From NCBI RefSeq assembly GCF_029623755.1, contig NZ_CP121106.1:1623001-1687000 (forward strand): 64,000 nt of DNA, read 5' to 3'. Made by a program: the position numbers and the translations under genes. The DNA comes from Altererythrobacter sp. CAU 1644. GTDB taxonomy: Bacteria > Pseudomonadota > Alphaproteobacteria > Sphingomonadales > Sphingomonadaceae. The notes below the pieces were generated by a model. That model made no database searches, was not told the DNA's origin, and saw only the letters and a program-made list of their open reading frames with translations. This document shows positions 1 through 7,212 of this stretch, piece after piece (the first letter of the stretch is position 1; each line of letters starts with the position of its first letter).

Positions 1-2
1 CG

Positions 3-467
3 GTGAACGTCGCGGCTGGTTCGCAAAACCAGCAGGCGGGTTCGGCCGTGATCGCGATCGGCGATATCCCCATCGGTGCCAATGCGGTGTCCCAACACAT
101 CGCTACGCCGGACATGACCGACCGGCGCACCGCGGTCGCCGTGGGACCTGGCGCCCTTTCCAACAATTCCGGCTTGCTGAGCGTGAACCTCAGCGCCGGC
201 AACCAGAACCAGTCGGCGAACCTCGCGACGCTGACGATCGGAACAAGCGGAGTGGTCTCTGACCAGATGCTCGCCCAGACGAGCGCTCCCACCAATCCGG
301 CCGGGCAATCTGGCCCGGGCCTCGAAGCCCCCAATGACGCCATCGCAATCGATGACTCGGCGTTGGCGGGGAACAGCGGCCTGGTCCAGATCAACCTTGT
401 CGGCGGCGAGAGGAATTCCTCTGCCAACACCTTCGCGCTGAACGTCTCGGCCGGGGGCAATCCATGA
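3..467 (+). CDS. Fap-type functional amyloid subunit, C-terminal part (5' end outside window)
   Basis: The frame is already open at base 1; the GTG at position 3 is merely the first in-frame start, so this is the end of a gene that begins before the window. The 154 visible residues carry three imperfect repeats with cores NVAAGSQNQQ, VNLSAGNQNQ and INLVGGERN, whose first Asn lie at about residues 2, 62 and 131. The fragment has no Cys, Lys, Tyr or Trp and is rich in Asn, Gln, Ala, Gly and Ser. Such spaced N-x-x-x-G-x-x-N cores are typical of the FapB/FapC amyloids of Pseudomonas. The next gene starts 23 bases downstream and is a paralogue. A curlin (CsgA/B) identity is less likely because the neighbours are FapD- and FapF-like rather than CsgG-like. 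Confidence 0.75.
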   Translation: MNVAAGSQNQQAGSAVIAIGDIPIGANAVSQHIATPDMTDRRTAVAVGPGALSNNSGLLSVNLSAGNQNQSANLATLTIGTSGVVSDQMLAQTSAPTNPAGQSGPGLEAPNDAIAIDDSALAGNSGLVQINLVGGERNSSANTFALNVSAGGNP

Positions 468-490
468 ACCGAAGCAAAGGAGACAGGATC

Positions 491-1540
491 ATGAAGTATG
501 CACTGCTAGCGGCAGTTGCAGGATCGGCCTTGGCCGTATCCGGCACTGCCATGGCGCAGGACAGCGAACCCGGCAGCTATGATGGCGAATCCGGGGTCGA
601 GGTCGATCTGCGCTATGCCAACAACATCGACACCAGCGTGACGACCGATGTGACCTATACGAAAGACGTTGCCCTGCGCGGCGCTGTCCGTCTGCGGGGG
701 ACCATCGACGTCGACAGCTCTGCTGTCGCGGTCACCGATGCCAAACAGTTCCTGACTGGCGTCGAGGTAACCTATCGTGAAGAGAACGAGCTGAACGGCG
801 AGAACGGCTATGTGGCCGAAGTGTTCGGGATTGGCTGGAGCGAACCAGGCTTCAACGGCCCTTCGCCAGACCCGTTTGCCAATGGCGTGCCTGAAGATCA
901 GATCCGGGCGGGCTTCTTCGCCCCGATCATCAACACGGTGGATGCCTTCAACGTCGATTCGTCGGGCAATGTCGGGGTCAACCTCGCTGCGGGTTACTTC
1001 AACCAGCAGATGAACAGCGCCTCGATTGCGGTGTCGGAAGACAACAACGAAGAAGCAGCCGGCGGCTGGGCCGAAGCGTCCACGACCGGACTGCAATCGT
1101 TGATCGGCGTGGCGCAATATGCGGCGCGCGGCTTCCTCGACGAAGACGATCCGGAAGAAGGTGGCGGACAGAACAACTTCCGCGACCGTAACACAATCCT
1201 GGGTGCGACGATCACCGGATCGGGCAACATCGGCGTCAACGTGGCGGCCGGCAGCCTCAACCAGCAGTCCAACCTGATGACTCTGGCTGTCGCCAACAAT
1301 GCCGATCTGGCCGAAGCCAATGCTGGCCTCATCCAGACCGCGTTGCTGAGCGGTGTCGAACAGCAGGACAGCATCAACTCGATCTCCGGCCTGGATATCA
1401 GTGGTGCATCCGGCAACATCGGCGTCAACATGGCGGCCGGTGTCGGCAACCAGCAGACGAACTCGCTCACCATTGCAGCATCGCAGGGTGACGGTTCGGG
1501 GAACCCACAGACCGGCGGCGGGATCAACGACCCAAGCTGA
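491..1540 (+). CDS. Fap-type functional amyloid subunit (FapB/FapC-like)
   Basis: A 349-residue secreted protein predicted to polymerise into extracellular amyloid fibres. I start at ATG 491 rather than the upstream ATG 464: it has an AAAGGAG ribosome site and begins directly with a signal peptide (MKYALLAAVAG... cut after AMA, about residue 22). Three repeats start near residues 159, 245 and 308 with cores GNVGVNLAAGYFNQQ, GNIGVNVAAGSLNQQ and GNIGVNMAAGVGNQQ, separated by linkers of unequal length. This repeat-linker layout matches FapC and FapB. Residues 23-150 look like a non-repeat N-terminal region with alternating polar and hydrophobic strands. No Cys is visible, so the C-terminal CxC motif I recall from Pseudomonas FapC is absent. 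Whether it is the major (FapC) or nucleating (FapB) subunit cannot be decided. Confidence 0.78.
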   Translation: MKYALLAAVAGSALAVSGTAMAQDSEPGSYDGESGVEVDLRYANNIDTSVTTDVTYTKDVALRGAVRLRGTIDVDSSAVAVTDAKQFLTGVEVTYREENELNGENGYVAEVFGIGWSEPGFNGPSPDPFANGVPEDQIRAGFFAPIINTVDAFNVDSSGNVGVNLAAGYFNQQMNSASIAVSEDNNEEAAGGWAEASTTGLQSLIGVAQYAARGFLDEDDPEEGGGQNNFRDRNTILGATITGSGNIGVNVAAGSLNQQSNLMTLAVANNADLAEANAGLIQTALLSGVEQQDSINSISGLDISGASGNIGVNMAAGVGNQQTNSLTIAASQGDGSGNPQTGGGINDPS

Positions 1541-1670
1541 TCAACCGCAGGCGGGGAGGGGGAGACCTTACCCTCCTCCTCCCCATCTCCCCGGCCGTGG
1601 TGCGGCCGGAGCGATATCCCACCCGCGAAAGGCAGGATGCCAGCTGCCCGAAGCAAAGGCAGGACCCCCA

Positions 1671-2408
1671 ATGTCCCAGAATCTCAGCCCCAGGTCAAAG
1701 ATTGGTGCAGCCGCAACGCTCGGAATCTGCGTTGTTGCTCTCCATGGCTGCGCCATGCCGGAGTCCGATCGGACGCCCGTCTGGCTGGGCCAATTGAGCC
1801 CGGGCGCGCCGGTGATGGGTGCTAGCCCCGCTAGTTGGAAGGCGATGCGGTTCGAGGACGTCGTGCGCCAGCAGGCCGACTTCAGTTGCGGCGCAGCCGT
1901 CATGGCGACGATCCTCAACTACGCTTACGGCCACGAGACGACCGAACGCCAGGTGTTGGTCAACATGCTCAAGGTCGCTGACCCCGATCTCGTGCGGCAG
2001 AAGGGCTTCTCGCTGCTCGACATGAAGACCTATGCCCAGGTCATCGGCCTGTCGGCCGAAGGCTATAAGGTCGATTATCCGACCCTTGCCTCGATCAATA
2101 TTCCTTCCATCGTCCTGCTCGACATCCGCGGCTACAAGCACTTCGTGATCGTGCGCCGGATCTTCGGCGACAGCATCGCGATCGGCGACCCCGCGCTCGG
2201 CAACCGCGTAATGACGCGCCCCGAGTTCGAAGCGGCATGGAACGGGATCGCCTTCGTCGTGATGGGCGAAGGATACGATCCGCAGAACGTCCTGCTCGAC
2301 CCCCCATCGCCCCTTTCCGCCCGACAATTGCTGGCGACCAGCGCCAGCCTGCCCCCCGCGCAAGCCGCCGAATTCGGCTTCTCGCCGGGCTACGACTTTA
2401 CTTTCTGA
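1671..2408 (+). CDS. fapD: C39-family cysteine peptidase, FapD-like
   Basis: A 245-residue predicted lipoprotein (VALHGC lipobox, Cys near residue 25) with a papain-like C39 peptidase fold. The catalytic motif DFSCGAA puts the nucleophile at Cys73; the matching His is H157 in YKHFVIV and the Asp D173 in IGDPALG, giving a complete Cys-His-Asp triad. FapD of Pseudomonas is a C39-like protein needed for fibre export, and its place between the amyloid genes and the barrel gene supports the same role. ATG 1671 is chosen because the lipoprotein signal begins there, with an AGGCAGGA site upstream; a longer open frame reaches back into the amyloid gene in another frame. A role in bacteriocin leader cleavage is unlikely, as no bacteriocin or ABC transporter is adjacent. 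Confidence 0.8.
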   Translation: MSQNLSPRSKIGAAATLGICVVALHGCAMPESDRTPVWLGQLSPGAPVMGASPASWKAMRFEDVVRQQADFSCGAAVMATILNYAYGHETTERQVLVNMLKVADPDLVRQKGFSLLDMKTYAQVIGLSAEGYKVDYPTLASINIPSIVLLDIRGYKHFVIVRRIFGDSIAIGDPALGNRVMTRPEFEAAWNGIAFVVMGEGYDPQNVLLDPPSPLSARQLLATSASLPPAQAAEFGFSPGYDFTF

Positions 2409-2418
2409 GGAGGCTATC

Positions 2419-3270
2419 ATGGCCATTCAGTCCACCACTTGCAGACGATTGACAGGCAGGAGAATCCTGTCCGCGATAGTTCCTGCGCTCGTGCTCTTCG
2501 GGTTCGCGCTTCCGGCACAGGCACAGGACGAAATGGTCGATGACGAGACCGTCGGCCCCCCGCTTCCCGATGCGGAGCTCGCAGAAATCCGCGGGAAGTT
2601 CATTCAATCCGACTCGGTCTCCTTCTTCGGGATCTCGATGGTCACCAGTTGGCAGGACGAAAGCGGCGTCACGACCGTCGCCCGCCTGGCGTTCAACGTC
2701 GATTTCCTCGCCAATGCGAGCACCGGCAAGCCTGATGCCAAGCTGATGGTCGGCTGGGTGCGCGAAGGCGATCCGGCGATGGACGTGACGACGAGCCATT
2801 CCGGCTACACGCCGCTAATCGTCGGCGAGAGCGTCTTACCCGTTGGCAGCCTGGGCGAGACCAAGGGTGCGGCGCAAGCCAATGTCATCGCGGGCGCCGA
2901 CAATGCAGCGCTCAACGGCATGCAGATCGCGCTGATCCCGACGTCAAGCCTGCCACAGATGGGAGACAGCGGGCTGACGGCGATCAGCGATACGACCGCG
3001 CTCAGCTTTGCCGATGGCGATAGCCTGGAATTCCGCCTCGGTGCCAATGAACTCGGTCTCATCCTCATCGGGAACAACGGAAGCGACAGCACGCTCCAGA
3101 GCGTCGGCGGTGATGCTGGACGAATGCTGCAACAGACGGTGCTCAACAGCGACGGCAACTCGGTCCTCAACAACGCCGCGGTGGTGATCGGGACCGACCT
3201 GAGCGCGCAAGGCTTCGACGCCATCCGGGCGTCCGAAGCGCTTTCATCGATGAAAGGACACGGATTCTGA
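2419..3270 (+). CDS. Secreted protein of the Fap-like operon, function unknown (FapE position)
   Basis: A 283-residue protein with a strong GAGGAGG ribosome site and a signal peptide cleaved near ALPAQA (about residue 35). I do not recognise its family. It has no clear copies of the amyloid repeat, but two stretches, AQANVIAGADNAALNG and GNSVLNNAAVVIG near the C-terminus, resemble degenerate half repeats. It begins 10 bases after fapD and 20 bases before the next gene, so it belongs to the same transcript. In Pseudomonas the gene between fapD and fapF is fapE, a minor fibre component; by position this protein could play that part, but sequence similarity cannot be claimed. Confidence 0.6.
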   Translation: MAIQSTTCRRLTGRRILSAIVPALVLFGFALPAQAQDEMVDDETVGPPLPDAELAEIRGKFIQSDSVSFFGISMVTSWQDESGVTTVARLAFNVDFLANASTGKPDAKLMVGWVREGDPAMDVTTSHSGYTPLIVGESVLPVGSLGETKGAAQANVIAGADNAALNGMQIALIPTSSLPQMGDSGLTAISDTTALSFADGDSLEFRLGANELGLILIGNNGSDSTLQSVGGDAGRMLQQTVLNSDGNSVLNNAAVVIGTDLSAQGFDAIRASEALSSMKGHGF

Positions 3271-3290
3271 ATCTGCAAGGAGGTAAGGCT

Positions 3291-3884
3291 ATGCGGATCG
3301 TAAATCTAATTGCTGGCGCGATACTGATCGCAGCCTGGCCGGGCGTTGCCCAGGCCGAAGACGAGGAAAAGCAGTTCGCCGTCGAAGGCGCGGGCCGGCT
3401 CGACTGTGCGACCTTCACCAAGGCGCGGGTCGACAAGGGTTCGGCCGAGTTTCAACGCTTCATCGGATTCGTCGAAGGCTATCTGAGCGCAGCCAACCGG
3501 TACGAGCCCAACACCTTCGACCTCTCGCCGTGGCACAATGCTGCGGCTTTCGACCTCATTCTCGAAAAACACTGCAACGAGAACCCGCAGGAGGCACTGG
3601 TCTCGGTAGTCCAGAAGATGGTCGGAGCGTTGCGCCCGGTCAGGGTCGCCGAATTCTCGCCGATGGTCGAGGTCGGATCGGGGGAGAACCGCGCTTTCGT
3701 TTACGAGACCATCCTGCGCCGCGCGCAGGCGGTTCTACGTACACGCGGTCTCTACAGCGGGGCGGAAGACGGAAAGTACTCCCCGCAGATGCGCGATGCC
3801 TTGCTCACCTTCCAGAAGAACTCCGACCTCTACGCAACCGGTGTACCGGACCCGGCCACGCTGTGGACGCTGCTCAATCCCTGA
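3291..3884 (+). CDS. Secreted protein with C-terminal peptidoglycan-binding domain
   Basis: A 197-residue protein with an AAGGAGG ribosome site and a signal peptide (cut after AQA, about residue 22). Residues 35-115 contain two Cys (in RLDCATF and EKHCNEN) and the segment FVEGYLSAAN, a pattern similar to small helical periplasmic proteins of the Rap1a/HdeA type. Residues 145-197 match a PG_binding_1 domain (RTRGLYSGAEDGKYSP, then LLTFQKN, ending LWTLLNP). It lies between the FapE-position gene and the FapF-like barrel and is probably a periplasmic component that ties the export machinery to the cell wall. That role is inference; I do not know of such a gene in the Pseudomonas operon. Confidence 0.65.
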   Translation: MRIVNLIAGAILIAAWPGVAQAEDEEKQFAVEGAGRLDCATFTKARVDKGSAEFQRFIGFVEGYLSAANRYEPNTFDLSPWHNAAAFDLILEKHCNENPQEALVSVVQKMVGALRPVRVAEFSPMVEVGSGENRAFVYETILRRAQAVLRTRGLYSGAEDGKYSPQMRDALLTFQKNSDLYATGVPDPATLWTLLNP

Positions 3885-3917
3885 ATCCGGAACATTAACA
3901 AGCGAGGGAGAAAACCC

Positions 3918-5291
3918 ATGCTCAGGAAGACAACCTTCACGATCGGACTTCTCGGTACCGCGTCGCTGCTTGCCATGCCCGCCGAGGCGATTGCGCAGGA
4001 CCAGGCCCTCGAGCAGGAAGTCGAGTCCCTGCGTGAGCAGGTGGCGCAACTGAAGGCGAGGGAGGCACATTCGAACGAGCGCCTGCAGGCACTCGAAACG
4101 CGCCTGCTGCAGATGGAGGTCGAGCCGATCAGCACGGCCGAAGCCGGGTCCGTCCGGGGCCGCTATGTGCCCGAACCACAGAAGCCCCATAGCACGACGT
4201 CGAATCTCGACTTCTTCCGCAACGGACGGGTTGGGCAGGGGTTCGATCGGCTCGCCCAGATCACCAATGCGCAGGATCCGGATGCCGATCTCGTCAGCGG
4301 GCGCACAGTCGACGAGGAGCCGGTCCAGAAGGCGCCCAATCCCACCGAAGCGGTGCAGGACATCGTGCAGCAGCAGCAGGGCACGCAGCGGAGCCGCTTC
4401 GGCGCGGAGCTGGCGGTGGGCTACTCGCACTTCGGTGATGCACGCATCAACCTCGATGGCTTTCTCGCGCTCGACGCGATCTTCCTCGGCACTATCAGTA
4501 TCGACGAGGTCGACGCCGATATCCTGACAACCGAGGCGACCCTGCGTTATGGCCTGACCGACGACCTGTTCTTCGACGTCAGCGCCCCGTTTCTCTACCG
4601 CACCTCCACCTTCCGGAGCGGAGGGGCAGGCGGTGCCGCCAACCAGCCGGTCGAGGTTACGAAGAACCATGGCGGCATCGGCGACATGAGCATTGGCGCG
4701 AGCTACCAGATACTGCGGGAGACCGCGAGCAGGCCGAACATCGTTCTCAGCGGCCGGGTAAAATTCCCGACCGGGCGCGAACCCTACGGCATCGATTTCG
4801 TCGAAGTGGAGGGGAGCGAAGGCAACCTCCAGGTCCCGGCCACCTTGGCGACGGGCAGCGGGGTCTACGGTGCGTCGCTCGGCATTTCGGCGCTCAAGAC
4901 GATCGACCCGATGGTGGTGTTCGGCAGCCTCAACTACTTCTACAATTTCGAGCGCAATTTCGCCGATATCGACGAGAACCCGGGCGACCAGCCGGGCCGG
5001 GTCGATATTGGCAACGCGCTTCAGTTCGGGGCGGGTCTCGCCTTTGCGCTCAACGAGAAATCGAGCATCTCGATGTCCTATTCGCAGCGCCTCGTCGAGC
5101 GGTCGCGGCTGCGGCTCGAGGGGCTCGATTGGCAACGGGTAATCGGCAGCCAGGCAAATGTCGCCCTCGTCAACATGGGTGCGACCTTCTCCGTCGCGGA
5201 GGCGATGTCGCTCATCACGACGGTCGGCATCGGGCTGACCGACGACAGCCCCGACATGGTGGTCGGCCTGCGCGTGCCCTATCGGTTTTAG
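3918..5291 (+). CDS. fapF: Outer-membrane beta-barrel with N-terminal coiled coil, FapF-like amyloid transporter
   Basis: A 457-residue protein with GAGGGAG ribosome site and signal peptide (cut after AIA, about residue 26). Residues 29-75 form a heptad coiled coil (LEQEVESLREQVAQLKAR then LQALETRLLQME). After a linker, residues from about 155 to the end alternate as amphipathic strands and finish in GLRVPYRF with the terminal Phe typical of outer-membrane barrels. This layout, coiled coil, linker or plug, then a barrel of the 'MetA pathway of phenol degradation' type, is that of FapF, the trimeric channel that exports Fap subunits in Pseudomonas. It is the last gene of the operon; the next gene is on the other strand 33 bases later. 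Alone it could be a generic phenol-pathway barrel; the neighbours make FapF the better call. Confidence 0.75.
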   Translation: MLRKTTFTIGLLGTASLLAMPAEAIAQDQALEQEVESLREQVAQLKAREAHSNERLQALETRLLQMEVEPISTAEAGSVRGRYVPEPQKPHSTTSNLDFFRNGRVGQGFDRLAQITNAQDPDADLVSGRTVDEEPVQKAPNPTEAVQDIVQQQQGTQRSRFGAELAVGYSHFGDARINLDGFLALDAIFLGTISIDEVDADILTTEATLRYGLTDDLFFDVSAPFLYRTSTFRSGGAGGAANQPVEVTKNHGGIGDMSIGASYQILRETASRPNIVLSGRVKFPTGREPYGIDFVEVEGSEGNLQVPATLATGSGVYGASLGISALKTIDPMVVFGSLNYFYNFERNFADIDENPGDQPGRVDIGNALQFGAGLAFALNEKSSISMSYSQRLVERSRLRLEGLDWQRVIGSQANVALVNMGATFSVAEAMSLITTVGIGLTDDSPDMVVGLRVPYRF

Positions 5292-5324
5292 CTCTCGCAG
5301 GAAGCCGCAACTTGGGCGCGGTGC

Positions 5325-6956
5325 TTAGCTGACTCTGAGCGCGATCGGCCCCGCGCCGAGCAGTTTCGATCCATAGGCGCGGCGAACATCCATGATGAAC
5401 AGGTCGCCATTGCAATCGTAATGGTGGCAACCGGTGGTTGCCTTTTCGCGATCGGGTTCGATGCGCCTGATCTCTTTCTCCGCATACCCTTCCATGGAGA
5501 TCTCGGTCACTTCCATGAATACCAGTCCATAGCCGTAGATCCCATGGCTGGTGATCTGTGCCGGCCGGATCAATCGCCCGTCGCGGACGAACGGTCGACC
5601 GGCGTTCCGCGCACAGGTCGTGTCGAGGACAACCGGGTTCAGGGGGTGCGGTTCGACAAAGTTCAGGCCCGGACCGTCGACCCGATAGAGATGCAACTCC
5701 ATGCAGTGGTCGAGGATGTCCCCGCTACTGAGGCTGGTCAGCAGCCAGTGCTGCTCGTTCCATTCAAGGATCACCGAGTCGGCGGGCGATAATCCCTCGA
5801 GGGCCGTGGCATGAAGCTCCCAGCGGGAGGGAAACTCGGTGCAGCGCCAGACCTCGACACGGTTTCTCTGGTGAGTTTCAGGGATCATGAATATCCCTTC
5901 CGCGGTTTCGAACACAAACGGGTAGGAGAGGTGGATGCCGCCGAAGTCGAGCTCCTCGACGTCGACCAGCAGCTCTCCTTGGATGCGGCCCACACAGATG
6001 CGAGCTGGAGCGCCGCCCGTGCGCCAGCACTCGAAGAATACGTAGGTGTGTCCATCCTTCTCGAACAGGAAAGGATCGGCACGATGCTCGCCATCCGGCT
6101 GGTGTAGCTCCTGCAGGTCGTCCATGCCTCCGTTGAGGACGTCCCCGCGGCTGACGACCAGCGACCATCTGCCCGGCCCTCCGCCCACCTTGGCGATCAT
6201 CGAATCCCCCAGGCGGTGCACGAGGTTTGACGCGAGGTGGCCGACGTAGCGGACGAGTTCGCCCGACGTCATCGCGGAATCGGGCGTCGATACCTCCGTC
6301 GATGGCAAAGACTCAGACCAAGCCCCGCTTGAGCTGTCTTGCCAGCGCCGCGCGAGTTCGCGTTCGACGAGCGCGGGCAGATTGCTCTTGGCATGGTGAG
6401 CGTTCCTGGCGCCACTGAACTTGGTGTTGGTTGTCAGCGACGCAATCACCTCGTGCGTGCCACCTTCGCGGCGCCGCAAGATCGCACTGCGAGTCAGCGG
6501 CGCGCGCCCAAGGCTTTCGCGAAAGCCGAAAAGCTCAGGATTGCCCGCTGGATCGGTATTGAATTGGTATTCCCAGATCTCTCCGCCGAAATCGCCGGGT
6601 TCAAATCCCGGCGGCATAGGGGAATGGGCAAGCAGGATGTCGAAGCTGCTCTCGCCGTCCACCAACGCCTCAAGCGAAATTCGCGGTACGCTTGCGAGCG
6701 CTTCAGCTTCCGTCAGGGCATGCTTCTTCTGACCGGGGTCGAACAGATATCCATCGATGGCCGACACCACGCGGAAGGCGCCCGAAGGTGGCGCGGCGCG
6801 CGCTTCCGCGGGCAAGAGAACCAGCCCCGCGATCGTCAGATTTGGATGTCGCTTCAGTCGCTCGAACAGGGCCAGTTCCCAGGCTTCAAATTCCTGGCCG
6901 GAACAAGCCAGGATCCCCGTTCGAAGCGGAGGGCGCGGATTTCCATGTTCGTGCAT
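5325..6956 (-). CDS. Formyltransferase-like/beta-propeller protein related to the GINT1 N-terminal domain
   Basis: A 543-residue protein. Residues about 12-230 resemble a formyltransferase-like Rossmann region (TGILACSGQEFEAWEL; DILLAHSPMPPG). Residues 240-540 read as a five-bladed propeller of the GH43-like type seen at the N-terminus of glucosamine inositolphosphorylceramide transferase (GINT1_N): RADPFLFEKDGHTYVFFE, LSYPFVFETAEGIFMIPET and RNAGRPFVRDGRLIRPAQ are blade motifs. Bacterial members sit in polysaccharide loci. No signal peptide or membrane helix is visible, so it is probably cytoplasmic. Its place at the left end of the exopolysaccharide cluster suggests a part in sugar-nucleotide or glycan processing; the reaction is not known to me. 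The nearest glycan gene on the same strand is the acyltransferase 257 bases upstream. Confidence 0.65.
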   Translation of the reverse strand: MHEHGNPRPPLRTGILACSGQEFEAWELALFERLKRHPNLTIAGLVLLPAEARAAPPSGAFRVVSAIDGYLFDPGQKKHALTEAEALASVPRISLEALVDGESSFDILLAHSPMPPGFEPGDFGGEIWEYQFNTDPAGNPELFGFRESLGRAPLTRSAILRRREGGTHEVIASLTTNTKFSGARNAHHAKSNLPALVERELARRWQDSSSGAWSESLPSTEVSTPDSAMTSGELVRYVGHLASNLVHRLGDSMIAKVGGGPGRWSLVVSRGDVLNGGMDDLQELHQPDGEHRADPFLFEKDGHTYVFFECWRTGGAPARICVGRIQGELLVDVEELDFGGIHLSYPFVFETAEGIFMIPETHQRNRVEVWRCTEFPSRWELHATALEGLSPADSVILEWNEQHWLLTSLSSGDILDHCMELHLYRVDGPGLNFVEPHPLNPVVLDTTCARNAGRPFVRDGRLIRPAQITSHGIYGYGLVFMEVTEISMEGYAEKEIRRIEPDREKATTGCHHYDCNGDLFIMDVRRAYGSKLLGAGPIALRVS

Positions 6957-7212
6957 GCGCGTCTATTGATACCGAGAGGTCGGGGCCGATGCACTGTATA
7001 TTAAGTGGTACGAGTATTGGCGAAGCGAGTTCTAGATGTCTTGCACTCCAACCTAGTCAATCGATCGATGATTTGATATAAATGCATGAAAAAATTAATC
7101 AATTTTTGGAGCTCGATAACCCAGTCGCGTGGGTTGCAAGGCTATACCGCACACGGCCGATGGCGGAATTTCAGGAAACAGGCAGCTAGATCAAGCTGAG
7201 CATGATGCCTGC
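6957..7212. other. AT-rich intergenic spacer
   Basis: The stretch between the GINT1-like and acyltransferase genes is visibly more AT-rich than the surroundings, chiefly 6985-7115. It contains the imperfect inverted repeat AAAAATT-AATC-AATTTTT (7090-7107), which could end the acyltransferase transcript or lie in the promoter of the propeller gene. No open frame looks like a real gene. Confidence 0.4.

Noticed and set aside
3..1540. Repeated GNxGVNxAAG coding units as a possible CRISPR or DNA repeat element
   Set aside because: The repeats are conserved at protein level, in frame, with unequal spacing; there is no repeat-spacer structure.
1353..1670. Upstream extension of the C39 peptidase frame into the amyloid gene
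   Set aside because: The lipoprotein signal begins at 1671; the extension is an out-of-frame reading of the amyloid repeats.
3735..5135. Long open frame (466 codons) antisense to the FapF-like gene
   Set aside because: It mirrors the GC-rich codon pattern of the barrel gene; no signal, domain or ribosome site.
3..5291. Curli (csg) system as an alternative identity for the amyloid operon
   Set aside because: There is no CsgG-type lipoprotein or CsgE/F-like gene; a C39 peptidase and a coiled-coil barrel point to Fap.
6595..6611. CCGGGTTCAAATCCCGG, which looks like a tRNA T-arm
   Set aside because: It lies inside the propeller gene, encodes a conserved-looking PGFEPGD stretch, and no acceptor, D or anticodon arm surrounds it.
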